Of a stretch of DNA of 64,000 bases, positions 1 through 9,618 are shown in pieces. A program made the translations under genes and the position numbers. The stretch's first letter is position 1; each line of letters starts with the position of its first letter. Below the pieces are notes generated by a model, which did no database searches, was not told the DNA's origin, and saw only the letters and a program-made list of their open reading frames with translations. This DNA is from Flavobacteriaceae bacterium CRH (lineage in GTDB: Bacteria > Bacteroidota > Bacteroidia > Flavobacteriales > Flavobacteriaceae), in the NCBI GenBank assembly GCA_001507425.1, contig LMAJ01000024.1:19121-83120 (forward strand), given 5' to 3'.

Positions 1-234
1 AAAGACATGTACAAATGCAGAATTTGTTTTTATCATATTTCGCAAATCTAAAAACAAGGATTGTGAAATATAAAAAACATTTCTAGAATATTTGTTTTTA
101 ATTACTGATAATCAGTTGTTTGTGTTTTGGTGTTTAAATTGCTTAGCTTAAAAAGTATCTTGTGTAATTTATAAGATGCTGATTTTAAGCTAATAGGCAA
201 TAGATTTATTAATACCCAAAATAAAACTTAAATT

Positions 235-1128
235 ATGAAAACAAGTACTTCAAATGTATTAATCCTGACAACCGTAACTGGAAAAAATGGACAGGATACT
301 GCGTACGGCAGTGAAACTCAATATGCAGAACTTCCCGGAAGAAAACTGGCATATCGTTCTATAGGAAATGGATCGCCTATAATTTTAAGCAACCGTTTTA
401 GGGGAACTCTTGATACGTGGGATCCCTTTTTTTTAGATACACTTGCTGAAAATTATCGTATTATCACATTCGATTACACAGGTATAGGATATTCGACAGG
501 AACTTTACCAACTGATGTAATTTCTGTAGCAAAAGACATAAAAGATTTGGCATCTTATTTAAAACTCGAAAAAACAGCCGTATTAGGATGGTCATGGGGC
601 GGACTTATTGCTCAGACAGCCACACTTCAGTATCCGGAACTTATAACGCACGCGGTCATTATCGGTGCAGTACCGTTAGGAAAAAGAATAGTCGATATAG
701 GACCTGCTTTTTTGCAGGCTGCTGTAAAGCCATTGAATGATTTTGATGATGAAATAGTTCTTTTTTACGAACCAAAATATCAGAAATCTATAGATGCGGC
801 TAAAATTTCGTATGAAAGAATACGTAAAAGATTGGATATCTCTAAAATTCCTTCGACAATGGAGGTGTTTCAGTTGTATTTTCAAGCTGGCGGAGCAGCC
901 GAAGCAGACAAAGAAGGACTCAGAGATAAACTAAAAGAAACGGCTGTTCCAATTTTAGTGATTTCAGGAGATAACGATATCAGCGCGGCCGTAGAAAATT
1001 GGTTTCCTTTACTTCGCGAGCTTCCTACAGTACAAATTATTATACTTCCTTTCGCAGGTCATGGTCCACAGCATCAGGAACCCTTATTGACCACCGGATA
1101 TATCCGTACATTTTTGGGCAATACATAA
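235..1128 (+). CDS. alpha/beta hydrolase
   Basis: The 297-residue protein has the alpha/beta-hydrolase fold signature. The nucleophile elbow G-W-S-W-G puts the catalytic serine at about residue 120, a GDND segment near residue 245 is the likely acid region, and GHG near residue 277 holds the likely histidine. No convincing signal peptide is visible, so it is probably cytoplasmic. The substrate cannot be read from the sequence; the family includes esterases, haloperoxidase-like enzymes and proline iminopeptidases. It is monocistronic, converges with aconitase and shares a bidirectional terminator with it. The first ~25 residues are not obviously conserved in the fold, so a later start is possible. 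Confidence 0.85.
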   Translation: MKTSTSNVLILTTVTGKNGQDTAYGSETQYAELPGRKLAYRSIGNGSPIILSNRFRGTLDTWDPFFLDTLAENYRIITFDYTGIGYSTGTLPTDVISVAKDIKDLASYLKLEKTAVLGWSWGGLIAQTATLQYPELITHAVIIGAVPLGKRIVDIGPAFLQAAVKPLNDFDDEIVLFYEPKYQKSIDAAKISYERIRKRLDISKIPSTMEVFQLYFQAGGAAEADKEGLRDKLKETAVPILVISGDNDISAAVENWFPLLRELPTVQIIILPFAGHGPQHQEPLLTTGYIRTFLGNT

Positions 1129-1170
1129 AATAAACTTTGAAGAAGAAAATAAGATTTTTTTCATAACAAT

Positions 1171-1206
1171 AAAGCGGGCCTTTTCCGAAGGCCCGCTTTT
1201 ATTTTT
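1171..1206. terminator. bidirectional rho-independent terminator
   Basis: A GC-rich stem AAAGCGGGCC / GGCCCGCTTT with a short loop is flanked by A and T runs. It lies between the convergent alpha/beta-hydrolase and aconitase genes and can serve both strands. Confidence 0.9.
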
Positions 1207-1221
1207 AAGCTATGTTTGAGA

Positions 1222-3999
1222 TTATGCTTTTTGCAGAAACTGTCTTAAAACATATTGTAGAATACCGTCATTTCGATAGTATTCAATTTCTATTTTTGAA
1301 TCTAGTCTTGCTATCGCTGTAAAATTTATTGTTTCTCCGTTTTCTTTAACAGCAGTAATTGTGAGCTCCTTCAAAGGTTTTATATCCTCGGCAATTCCGG
1401 TTATTGTAAAAGTTTCTTTGCCCGTAAGTCCAAGCGATGCTGCATTTTCACCATTATTGTATTGCAGAGGTAAAACGCCCATTCCTACCAGATTACTACG
1501 ATGAATTCTTTCGTAACTTTCTGCAAGAACCGCCCTTACGCCAAGAAGGAATGTACCTTTTGCCGCCCAGTCTCTGGAGGATCCGCTTCCGTATTCTTTT
1601 CCTGCCAGAATAAGTAATGGAGTTTGAGATTCTTTATATTTAACAGAAGCTTCATAAATATTCATCTCTTCTCCTGTGGGAAGATATTTGGTAAAACCGC
1701 CTTCCTGATCTGCAAGTGCATTTTTGATGCGGACATTGGCAAAAGTTCCCCTTATCATAACTTCGTCATGACCTCTTCGTGATCCGTAGGAATTAAAATC
1801 ATTCTTTTCGACACCTCGGCTCAGCAAGTAAGATCCTGCAGCAGAATTTTCCTTGAACGAACCCGCCGGAGAAATATGATCAGTAGTGATACTGTCGCCC
1901 AATACTAATAATGTTCTGGCATTTACAATATCCTGCAACGGTTTTGGATTATCAGGAAGATCTTTAAAAAAAGGTGCTTCTTTTATATAAGTTGAATTTT
2001 CATCCCAACGGTAAATCTTTTGATCGGGAGTAGGCAACTGCTGCCATATTTCATTGCCTTCAAAAATTGTGGCATAACATTGCTGAAATTGTTTTGGAGC
2101 CAATACTTCACTCAAAACCTTATTAATTTCGTCGTCAGAAGGCCATAAATCTTTCAGGTAAACCGGTAGTAAATTAGAATCATAAGCAATTGGCTCGTTA
2201 ATCAAATCAATATCGACTCTTCCGGCAATGGCAAAAATCACTACCAACATAGGCGACATTAAAAAGTTCATTTTGACCTGCGGATGTATTCTGGCTTCAA
2301 AATTTCTGTTTCCCGAAAGTACAGAAGCAAGTACAAGATCATGATCTTCTGCGGCTTTTGCGACATGGGGCGGGAGAGGGCCTGAATTTCCAATACAAGA
2401 GGTACAACCATAACCGGCCACATGAAATTTAAGGGCTTCAAGATCTTTTAAAAGATCAGCTTTTATCAAATAATCAGTTACTACTTTAGATCCCGGTGCA
2501 AGCGATGTTTTTACCCAGGGTTTTGTAGTGATGCCTCTTTCGCGGGCATTTTTGGCTACAAGTCCGGCTCCAATCATCACAAAAGGATTTGACGTATTGG
2601 TGCAGGAAGTAATGGCAGCGATAGCAACTGCGCCATCTGAAAGCGTAAATTGTTCTGCACCAATGGAGACATCCACGCTAACGCTTCCGTTTTCTGTTTT
2701 TCCTTCAATTTTTGCTTCTTCAGGAAGTGGTGCGCTGTCCGTAATTGTAGGTTGCGAACCTCCTTCGGCAAACCAATTCGAAACCTGCTTTTTATGTTTT
2801 TTATATTTTCTTCCAAAATTTGTGTCCAGTAAATCAACAAAAGAAGGCTGTAGATTTTTTAGTAAAATTTTGTCTTGTGGTCTTTTTGGGCCTGCAATTG
2901 TAGGTTCTATAGTAGAAAGATCAAGTTCAATTACATCTGTATAGGTTATCGATTCGTTACCCGTACGCCAGAGCATGTTTGCTTTGCAGTAGTCTTCCAC
3001 AAGATTAATCTGCTCTTCTGAACGATTGCTGAGTCTCATGTATTCCAATGTTTTTGTATCAATAGGAAAATAAGAAACGGTGCATCCAAATTCAGGAGAC
3101 ATATTTCCTATCGTGGCGCGATCCGGTACACTCAGGCTGTCAAGTCCCGGCCCGAATACTTCGACAAATTTACCTACGACTCCGTATTTTCTAAGCAGTT
3201 CGGCAATCGTCAGTACCATATCTGTAGAGGTTGATCCCAACGGAATTTTACCGCTCAGTTTTAGTCCGATAACTTCCGGCATAATAAAATAAACAGGCTG
3301 TCCAAGAATTGCAGCTTCTGCCTCAATACCACCAACTCCCCAGGCAATTACACCAATTCCGTTAACCATAGGCGTGTGACTGTCTGTTCCTACAAGTGTG
3401 TCGGGAAAAACTTCTCCATTGCGTTCTATTACGCCTTTTGAAAGATATTCCAAATTAACCTGATGGCATATTCCCATTCCCGGAGGAACTACGTTAAAAT
3501 TGGTAAAAGATTGCTGTGCCCATTTCAGAAATTCATAACGTTCGCTATTACGTTTGTATTCCTCATCCATATTACGCTGATACGAATACTCGGTCCCAAA
3601 ATAATCTACCTGTACCGAATGGTCGATCACCAGATCAACAGGAATTAGCGGATTAATAGCTTCAGAGTTTTTTCCTCTTCTGGCAGCTTCAGCGCGCAGT
3701 GACGCAATATCAACAACGGCGGGTACGCCTGTAAAATCCTGCATTAAAACCCTCGCAGGCTTAAAGGGAATATCCTTGTCTGAAGCTTCAGGTTTCCAGC
3801 CCAGAAGCGTTTCAATATTTTCTTTGGTAATAGCAAAATCATCAAAATTTCGCAGTACATTTTCTAAGAGAATCCGAATGGAGAAAGGCATTTTTTCGAT
3901 ATCAAATCCCTGCTCTTGCATGGCAGTGAGACTGTAATATGAAAATTCGCCGCTTTTGGTTTTTAATTGTCTTTTAATATTGTAAATGTCGTTTTGCAT
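1222..3999 (-). CDS. acnA: aconitate hydratase AcnA
   Basis: This 925-residue monomeric aconitase of the AcnA/IRP1 type interconverts citrate and isocitrate in the TCA cycle. The [4Fe-4S] cluster ligands are visible: Cys466 in SCTNTSNP, and Cys532 and Cys535 in GYGCTSCIGNSG. The substrate-binding segment VGTDSHTP lies near residue 203, and the swivelling C-terminal domain has the GKEYGSGSSRDWAAKG motif. The length fits the family (about 890-930). It stands alone in the minus-strand direction, downstream of the UPF0173 gene. A perfect-looking inverted repeat lies 116-165 bp upstream of the start and may be a regulatory site. Confidence 0.97.
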   Translation of the reverse strand: MQNDIYNIKRQLKTKSGEFSYYSLTAMQEQGFDIEKMPFSIRILLENVLRNFDDFAITKENIETLLGWKPEASDKDIPFKPARVLMQDFTGVPAVVDIASLRAEAARRGKNSEAINPLIPVDLVIDHSVQVDYFGTEYSYQRNMDEEYKRNSERYEFLKWAQQSFTNFNVVPPGMGICHQVNLEYLSKGVIERNGEVFPDTLVGTDSHTPMVNGIGVIAWGVGGIEAEAAILGQPVYFIMPEVIGLKLSGKIPLGSTSTDMVLTIAELLRKYGVVGKFVEVFGPGLDSLSVPDRATIGNMSPEFGCTVSYFPIDTKTLEYMRLSNRSEEQINLVEDYCKANMLWRTGNESITYTDVIELDLSTIEPTIAGPKRPQDKILLKNLQPSFVDLLDTNFGRKYKKHKKQVSNWFAEGGSQPTITDSAPLPEEAKIEGKTENGSVSVDVSIGAEQFTLSDGAVAIAAITSCTNTSNPFVMIGAGLVAKNARERGITTKPWVKTSLAPGSKVVTDYLIKADLLKDLEALKFHVAGYGCTSCIGNSGPLPPHVAKAAEDHDLVLASVLSGNRNFEARIHPQVKMNFLMSPMLVVIFAIAGRVDIDLINEPIAYDSNLLPVYLKDLWPSDDEINKVLSEVLAPKQFQQCYATIFEGNEIWQQLPTPDQKIYRWDENSTYIKEAPFFKDLPDNPKPLQDIVNARTLLVLGDSITTDHISPAGSFKENSAAGSYLLSRGVEKNDFNSYGSRRGHDEVMIRGTFANVRIKNALADQEGGFTKYLPTGEEMNIYEASVKYKESQTPLLILAGKEYGSGSSRDWAAKGTFLLGVRAVLAESYERIHRSNLVGMGVLPLQYNNGENAASLGLTGKETFTITGIAEDIKPLKELTITAVKENGETINFTAIARLDSKIEIEYYRNDGILQYVLRQFLQKA

Positions 4000-4114
4000 G
4001 CTCAGGTGTTATTTTGATTAGTAATTATGAGGATCGGTTCTGATTTTTGTTCAGCACCAATTTTTAGATATTTATTTAGGAATCGTCTTTAAGTTGATAT
4101 CTGCCTAAAAATGT

Positions 4115-4164
4115 TTTTACTAAATTTCGTCAAAAAAAATCTGTTTTTACGAAATGTAGTAAAA
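4115..4164. promoter_or_regulatory. inverted repeat upstream of acnA (possible operator)
   Basis: TTTTACTAAATTTCGT at 4115-4130 and ACGAAATGTAGTAAAA at 4149-4164 are inverted copies matching at 15 of 16 positions, with an 18-base spacer. The element lies upstream of acnA and just past the 3' end of the UPF0173 gene. It could be a dyad operator for acnA or a weak hairpin ending the upstream transcript. The low GC of the arms favours an operator. Confidence 0.4.
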
Positions 4165-4186
4165 TATTTTCAGCAAAAATGAATAT

Positions 4187-4867
4187 TTACAGTTCTATTG
4201 TACTGCCAATTTCAGGAAGATAAAGCGCTAGCCCTGCATTTTTAAATCCGTCCAATGCTTTCTGGTGATCCATTTTTATGAAGCCAAAAGTGTCGTAGTG
4301 AACACCTAATATTCTATTGATTCCTACCAATTTTGAAGCTTCAATCGCTTCTTCTATACCCATGGTCAGTCCGTCACCAATTGGGAAAACAGCAAAGTCA
4401 AGAGTAGTAAATTTTGGTATCAGTTGCATGTCTAGTGTTAGTGCAGTATCTCCACTGTAGTAAAAATTCCCGTCAGCTGTTGTGAGCACAAAACCGCTGG
4501 CAATACCACCATAAGATCCGTCGATAAAACTACTGGAATGCTGTGCAACAACGCATTTTACAGTGCCAAAATCAAAATCGTATTTTCCGCCGGGATTGAT
4601 TGGAAGTGCATTTTCGATACCGTTTTTTAATAGCCAGTTGTAGATTTCAAAATTGCCAAGCACTTTGGCTCCGGTATTTTTGGCAATACGCTCCACATCC
4701 AAAATATGATCATAATGGGCATGCGAAATAAAAATGTAATCTGCTTTTATAGCATCCACATTTACATCTTTGGCAAGCTCATTTGCTGTAATAAAAGGAT
4801 CAAAAAGAATATGTTTTTCATTGGCATAAACTGAAAAACAAGAATGACCGTAATACGTTACTTTCAT
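4187..4867 (-). CDS. UPF0173-type metal-dependent hydrolase
   Basis: This 226-residue metallo-beta-lactamase-fold protein matches the UPF0173 family. It starts MKVTYYGHSCF and carries the metal-binding HAHYDH motif at residues 49-54, with later metal-ligand candidates in QHSSSF, SGDTAL and GVHYDTFG. The open frame extends 28 codons further upstream, but that extension is hydrophobic and AT-rich and does not resemble the family, so the start at 4867 is preferred. Members are cytosolic hydrolases of unknown substrate. It could be co-transcribed with acnA, but 187 bases and an inverted repeat lie between them. Confidence 0.9.
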   Translation of the reverse strand: MKVTYYGHSCFSVYANEKHILFDPFITANELAKDVNVDAIKADYIFISHAHYDHILDVERIAKNTGAKVLGNFEIYNWLLKNGIENALPINPGGKYDFDFGTVKCVVAQHSSSFIDGSYGGIASGFVLTTADGNFYYSGDTALTLDMQLIPKFTTLDFAVFPIGDGLTMGIEEAIEASKLVGINRILGVHYDTFGFIKMDHQKALDGFKNAGLALYLPEIGSTIEL

Positions 4868-5057
4868 AATAAATAAGATTAATGAATTTATAATTATAAA
4901 TAATTGATAAAAGTTAATATTCAAGTAATGTGCCGCTAAATTAGGTTGCAAAAATTAGGAGATATATGAGTTCCTTCAGATTGAGGATTTGGTGTTTATT
5001 ATTTTCCGAAACTAAAATCCACCGATCAATCTTTAATAAGTTTTTCAGATGTCGAGA

Positions 5058-5128
5058 TACAAGAAAAGTAGTAATCTGAGCAAAATAAAAACAAATAAAT
5101 TTTTATCAATTTCAATTTAATTGATTGT
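5058..5128. repeat. dispersed intergenic repeat, copy A
   Basis: Bases 5058-5090 match 28241-28273 at 31 of 33 positions, and both copies then continue with an A-rich stretch, TTTTATCAATTT and an AT-rich tail. Both copies lie in the same orientation in intergenic DNA, here about 200 bases upstream of the cold-shock gene. Confidence 0.7.
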
Positions 5129-5296
5129 GTGTTATCGATTTGTGATACTATTTTATAAGAAAACATTAATTCTGTGATTATAAAAAACAATGTAATTTTA
5201 AATAGTAATGAATATCCATCCCTTTTATTAAATTGTATATTTAAGTTATATTTAGTCACAAGTATTTCTTTTTCAGTATTGTATTAATAATTATAC

Positions 5297-5304
5297 TACA
5301 TTTG
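5297..5304 (+). promoter_or_regulatory. -7 promoter element of the cold-shock gene
   Basis: TACATTTG fits the Bacteroidetes -7 consensus TAnnTTTG and lies 22 bases before the start codon. A TTG at 5279-5281 is only 15 bases upstream, shorter than the usual 17-23, so the -33 element is uncertain. Confidence 0.55.
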
Positions 5305-5326
5305 TGCTCAACAAATAATTAATAAG

Positions 5327-5518
5327 ATGCAAGAAGGTACAGTAAAGTTCTTTAATGAAGAAAAAGGTTTTGGATTTATAACACCAAAGAATGGCGGGAG
5401 TGAAATCTTTGTTCACGTTTCAGGTTTATCAGAAAATATTCGTGAGAATGATGAAGTACGATATGATGTAGCAGAAGGAAAGAAAGGTCCTAATGCAGTA
5501 AATGTTGTTGTAGCTTAA
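5327..5518 (+). CDS. cold-shock domain protein (CspA family)
   Basis: The 63-residue single cold-shock domain is a five-stranded OB fold that binds single-stranded nucleic acid and acts as an RNA chaperone. RNP1 (KGFGFI) and RNP2 (IFVHV) are both intact, and the protein starts MQEGTVKFFNEEKGFGF. It is monocistronic, with its own -7 element 22 bases upstream and a strong terminator right after the stop. Length and motifs are normal for the family. Whether it is cold-induced cannot be decided from sequence, and no long structured 5' leader is evident. Confidence 0.96.
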   Translation: MQEGTVKFFNEEKGFGFITPKNGGSEIFVHVSGLSENIRENDEVRYDVAEGKKGPNAVNVVVA

Positions 5519-5537
5519 CATTTAACAGACAATATAT

Positions 5538-5568
5538 AAAACACCTGCTTTTGCAGGTGTTTTTTTTG
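5538..5568 (+). terminator. rho-independent terminator after csp
   Basis: Stem ACACCTGC / GCAGGTGT with a TTTT loop, followed by eight T residues, 20 bases after the cold-shock stop codon. Confidence 0.92.
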
Positions 5569-5584
5569 TGCTATACATACTATA

Positions 5585-5608
5585 GATGATTTGGCAAATC
5601 TGAATAAC
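5585..5608. repeat. direct repeat flanking M13 peptidase gene, left copy
   Basis: This 24-base segment matches 7910-7933 at 22 of 24 positions in the same orientation. Both copies are followed after 1-3 bases by GATTAA. They bracket the M13 peptidase gene. The rest of 5570-5848 is AT-rich, with no gene seen. Confidence 0.65.
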
Positions 5609-5848
5609 GGGATTAATTTAATATTAAAGCCACTAATAGTCCGGGAAACTTATACTGAATTACTACATTAAAGATAAATTACGGATTATAATTCTGACTT
5701 TTATGAGTAGTAAATCTGAGAAAAATTTTAGAATTAAAAACTGAATTCGTATATTGTTCTGCTAAAATTAAGTACACCAAGCACATCTATATTTAAATAT
5801 CTGCTTTCAAACATTTTTCAGTTCATTTTAATAGAAATCATTTAGATT

Positions 5849-7861
5849 ATGAAAAATTTATTAATGTTCTTTATTGCATTCTTAGTTTTTACATCGTGTT
5901 CAAAACATGAAGGCAAAAAAAATATTGCCATCACTGGAATAGATTCCACATTTCGACCTGGCAATGATTTTTTTAAATATGTAAATGGTAAATGGTACGA
6001 TTCTGTATCAATACCTGCATCTCAAGCCGGAGTAGGTGCCTATATGTTTATGAATTTCCCTCAGCGTATGCGCCTGCAAAGAATATTGGACAGTATTTCG
6101 CAAAGCAAGAATGCGGCAGGAAGCATAGCACAAAAGGTAGGAGACTTTTATGCATCAGGCATGGATACTGTAACCATTGACAAACGCGGTTATGCACCTA
6201 TTAAACCCCTGCTAGCCAAAATTGAAGCAATTAGCGATTTACCGTCTTTAATGAACTTTGTAGTTAATGAAGTAAAAACAGGCAATTCTTCTATCATTGC
6301 TTTTGGAGTATCACCTGATGATAAAAACAGCAAAATGAACATTGCTCAAATCTATCAAACGGGTATCGGTTTGCCTGACAGGGACTATTATTTTAAATCA
6401 GATTCGTCAACTGTAGCCATACAGGAATCATATAAAAAATACCTTGCTACATTGTTTCAACAAACAGGTTTCGATGCCAAAGAGGCTAAAAAGAATGCTA
6501 ATCTGGTCTACGATATTGACAAACAACTGGCTGTTTCGCATAAAACAAAAGTTGAACTTCGGGATGTACAGGCCAATTATAATAAAACAGCTGTAAAAGA
6601 TCTTGCAAAAAGACATCCCAACATCAACTGGAGTACTTTTTTAAATAATTTAGGAGCTCAAACCGATTCTATTAATGTAGGCCAGCCAGCCTATTATGAT
6701 GCTCTTAACAAGCTCTTAAAAACCATCCCCATTAATAACTGGAAGATTTACCTGAAAGCAAATTCTATAGAAAGATATGCAGATGATTTAAGTAAACCTT
6801 TTGCAGATGCCTCATTTGAGTATACTAAAGTGCTTTCTGGTCAGGCTGTTCAAAAATCACGTGGCGAAAAAATGGCTAATATCGTTGATAATTACTTAGG
6901 CGAAGCGTTGGGTGAATTGTATGTAAAGAAATATTTTTCAGAAGATGCCAAAAAACGCATGTTAATTCTCGTGAATAATTTGCAAAAAGCGTATGCCAAA
7001 AGAATTGATAATTTGGAATGGATGAGTCCCGCTACGAAACAAAAAGCTAAAGAAAAATTGTTTGCAATGACCAAAAAAATAGGATATCCCGATAAATGGA
7101 AAGACTATAGCAATGTACATATAGCCAGGAATACCTATTTTGAGAACATTGTTTCGGCCTCTAAAGCTGCATATCAATTTCAATTATTAAAATTGGACAA
7201 ACCAGTCGATAAATCAGAATGGTATACGACAACTCCAACAGTTACGGCATATAATAACCCTACTGCCAACGAAATTGTTTTTCCGGCAGGTATTTTACAG
7301 CCTCCATATTTTGATAATAATGCAGATGATGCACTTAACTATGGAGGTATCGGAATGGTTATAGGTCACGAAATAACCCATACTTTTGATGATCAGGGTG
7401 CGCAATATGACAAGGATGGCAACTTAAAAAACTGGTGGACAAAAGAAGATTATGAGCAGTTTAAGTCAAGAATACAACAGGTTATCAATTTGTACAGTAC
7501 CTATACCGTTTTAGGAGATCTACATATTAATGGCGCAATGACAGTTGGCGAAAATACGGCGGATATTGCTGGAATAGCAGTTGCCTATGATGCTTTTAAA
7601 ATGACCCCGCAAGGACAAGGAAACACAAAAATCGACGGCTTTACTCCAGACCAACGCTTCTTTATTTCTATAGCCAAAATATGGAGAGTAAAAATGAAAG
7701 ACGAGTTCCTGCGTTTGTGGATTAACAATAATCCACATTCTCCTCCAAATTGGCGTGTTAATGGTCCTTTAATGAATACTACACCTTTTTACGAAGCATT
7801 TAATGTAAAACCTGGAGATAAAATGTTTTTGCCGAAAAAAGACAGAATAACAATTTGGTAG
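5849..7861 (+). CDS. M13 family zinc metallopeptidase, lipoprotein
   Basis: This 670-residue neprilysin/PepO-type endopeptidase has the zinc site HEITH at residues 507-511 and the third ligand Glu568 in GENTADIAG. NAYYNP-like substrate-binding residues appear as TAYNNPTANEIVFPAG around residue 466-481. The N terminus has a short hydrophobic segment ending in the lipobox FTSC (Cys17), so it is a lipoprotein and probably acts in the periplasm or on the outer membrane. Family members cleave oligopeptides. It ends in a W residue, as M13 enzymes commonly do. It is a single gene, flanked on both sides by near-identical 24-base direct repeats, and converges with a histidine kinase gene. Confidence 0.96.
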   Translation: MKNLLMFFIAFLVFTSCSKHEGKKNIAITGIDSTFRPGNDFFKYVNGKWYDSVSIPASQAGVGAYMFMNFPQRMRLQRILDSISQSKNAAGSIAQKVGDFYASGMDTVTIDKRGYAPIKPLLAKIEAISDLPSLMNFVVNEVKTGNSSIIAFGVSPDDKNSKMNIAQIYQTGIGLPDRDYYFKSDSSTVAIQESYKKYLATLFQQTGFDAKEAKKNANLVYDIDKQLAVSHKTKVELRDVQANYNKTAVKDLAKRHPNINWSTFLNNLGAQTDSINVGQPAYYDALNKLLKTIPINNWKIYLKANSIERYADDLSKPFADASFEYTKVLSGQAVQKSRGEKMANIVDNYLGEALGELYVKKYFSEDAKKRMLILVNNLQKAYAKRIDNLEWMSPATKQKAKEKLFAMTKKIGYPDKWKDYSNVHIARNTYFENIVSASKAAYQFQLLKLDKPVDKSEWYTTTPTVTAYNNPTANEIVFPAGILQPPYFDNNADDALNYGGIGMVIGHEITHTFDDQGAQYDKDGNLKNWWTKEDYEQFKSRIQQVINLYSTYTVLGDLHINGAMTVGENTADIAGIAVAYDAFKMTPQGQGNTKIDGFTPDQRFFISIAKIWRVKMKDEFLRLWINNNPHSPPNWRVNGPLMNTTPFYEAFNVKPGDKMFLPKKDRITIW

Positions 7862-7909
7862 TATTACGGATTTGGACACTTGGCTTAATGGAAATTGGTT
7901 TGTATTTGG

Positions 7910-7933
7910 GATGATTTGACAAATCTGAATAAT
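7910..7933. repeat. direct repeat flanking M13 peptidase gene, right copy
   Basis: Matches 5585-5608 at 22 of 24 positions in direct orientation; it lies 49 bases after the peptidase stop codon. Confidence 0.65.
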
Positions 7934-8084
7934 GATTAACCTTTTGACCAAACACGAAACGAACAATAGCATTAGTACTTTCTCTACCAAGATTTATTCC
8001 CTTTGTTAAAATTTGATTATTTCTTAGACAATTTAAAAATATGATTCGTATAACCTAACCTGCAAAGAGTTTATTGTATTATGC

Positions 8085-9179
8085 TTAGAATTCCTTATGT
8101 TCCATAAAAAAAATACGTACTGTGGTTCCTTTAGAAACTTCACTGGAAATAAAAAGTTTACAGTTGATTTTTTCCACTAGATTCATTACCAACTGAAGAC
8201 CAATTCCTACACCTTTTTCATTAGCGGTACCTCTTCGGGTCGAATAATTACGATCTAAAATGGCCTCAACCATTTCTGAGGTCATTCCGATTCCGTTATC
8301 TGTAATAATCAGGTCATTACTACTCGCTGAAATACTTATACAACCATTCTCAGAGGTAAACTTAATGGCATTAGAAATTAGGTTTCGGAGAATAACAGTT
8401 AAAATTCCAAGATCGTTATGTATGTTATTAAGGCGACCAACATCGACTGTAAAGGTAATATTCTTATTTTCAAAAGTTGATTTACATGCCTTTAAAACAT
8501 CATTTAATAGTACATTAAAATCGATTAAAACCCTGCTGTGACGAATATTGTTGAAGTTCAACCTTGCCCAGTTAAAAGTAGTGTCCAGTAATTGTAAAGT
8601 TTCCAATGACTCCTCTTTAATAATCTTCATCATAGAAATAAACTCCTGCTGTGAAATTTCGGACTGTTCTGCCATAGAAGAAATGGAGATCAGATTCGCA
8701 ATGGGGCTTCTAAGATCATGTCCGAGAATAGAGAGCATTCTGTCGTTGTTAAGATTTTTTTTCTTTAATTTTTCTTGTAATACTATATCACTATTAATAT
8801 TTACAAAAGCAACAATTTGCATATTCTTTATTATCGAGCCTTTAACTTCAAACCATTTCTGTTCTCCGGATTTACAGCTCACATGAGCTTTTATTTTAAT
8901 AAAACCTTTTCCGGCTAGTTTCACACTTTGTTCTCTTGCAGTCCATTCGGCTACAATTTCATTTCTGTAATTCTTATCAGGGTACAGTAGTTTTACCAGA
9001 TCCATGTTTGTGGGAGCCTGATGTATTCGATAACCAATTTTTTTAATAAAATTTTTATTGAAAAAGAAGTACAAATATTCGCCTTCTATATTCTCTCTAA
9101 TTATAATTGGATACGGTAAAAAGTCAACCAATTTTTTTAATTCAATTCTCGATATGTCAATATCATCTTCTAGAAACAT
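8085..9179 (-). CDS. PAS-domain sensor histidine kinase
   Basis: The protein has 364 residues. A PAS-like sensor region spans about residues 15-130, followed by a HisKA dimerisation domain with phosphoacceptor His154 in the H-box SILGHDLRSPIANL. The HATPase_c domain has an N-box near NLISNAIKF and G-boxes TDNGIGM and GVGIGLQLV. No transmembrane segment is visible, so it is a cytoplasmic kinase. No response regulator is adjacent; the next gene in that direction is a separate LytTR system 440 bases away, so it is an orphan kinase or acts with a distant partner. The signal is unknown. Confidence 0.92.
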   Translation of the reverse strand: MFLEDDIDISRIELKKLVDFLPYPIIIRENIEGEYLYFFFNKNFIKKIGYRIHQAPTNMDLVKLLYPDKNYRNEIVAEWTAREQSVKLAGKGFIKIKAHVSCKSGEQKWFEVKGSIIKNMQIVAFVNINSDIVLQEKLKKKNLNNDRMLSILGHDLRSPIANLISISSMAEQSEISQQEFISMMKIIKEESLETLQLLDTTFNWARLNFNNIRHSRVLIDFNVLLNDVLKACKSTFENKNITFTVDVGRLNNIHNDLGILTVILRNLISNAIKFTSENGCISISASSNDLIITDNGIGMTSEMVEAILDRNYSTRRGTANEKGVGIGLQLVMNLVEKINCKLFISSEVSKGTTVRIFFMEHKEF

Positions 9180-9618
9180 AATTCACATTTAAACCAATAT
9201 TATTTATTCCTTTTACATGAAGATTATCTCTATATTATGATCACTTGGAACTATTGCAAAATAAAGAATTTTCAATGATTTAAATACTATCTCTATTATT
9301 AATAAATTGTTTTTTGTTTAACTTTATTTATATTAATATTAAACAAAATATAGTTTTTTTTTCATGAATATTTTACAAGAACAATTTCAGTAAAGTAACA
9401 CATTATAAATATTTCCATACCTGCCATTTAAATATGCAAAGCTGAAAGGTTGTTGTTTTGGAGTTTTTTGGTTCCTATATAATTTATTTCTTGTAAATTT
9501 ATCATCGCTCACTTTAGTGTATATGAAACTATTGAACACACTTCTTGGTGCAAAAATAGCTGTCATAGTAGATTGCGTAATTCAGCTTAGTTTAGTAAGG
9601 GATTTATGAATTTTATTT
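9180..9618. other. AT-rich intergenic region
   Basis: These 439 bases separate the orphan kinase start from the 3' end of the LytTR operon. I see no recognisable gene. A 28-codon plus-strand frame at 9523-9609 is hydrophobic but has no recognisable family or clear start signal. Confidence 0.5.

Noticed and set aside
2528..2944. Antisense open frames inside acnA and similar frames inside other long genes
   Set aside because: They are shadows of strongly supported coding sequence on the opposite strand.
5026..5259. 77-codon minus-strand open frame
   Set aside because: Biased to Phe/Ile/Lys as expected from AT-rich DNA, overlaps repeat copy A, has no family-like segment and no promoter.
7800..8040. 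Minus-strand open frame after the M13 peptidase reading KGINLGRESTNAIVRFVFG
   Set aside because: The composition looks protein-like, but I recognise no family, it lacks a start codon and it overlaps the end of the peptidase gene. It may be a decayed gene; not supported enough to annotate.
9523..9609. 28-codon plus-strand frame (MKLLNTLLGAKIAVIVDCV...)
   Set aside because: Hydrophobic and could be a small membrane peptide, but no recognised family, no clear promoter at the right distance and no conservation data.
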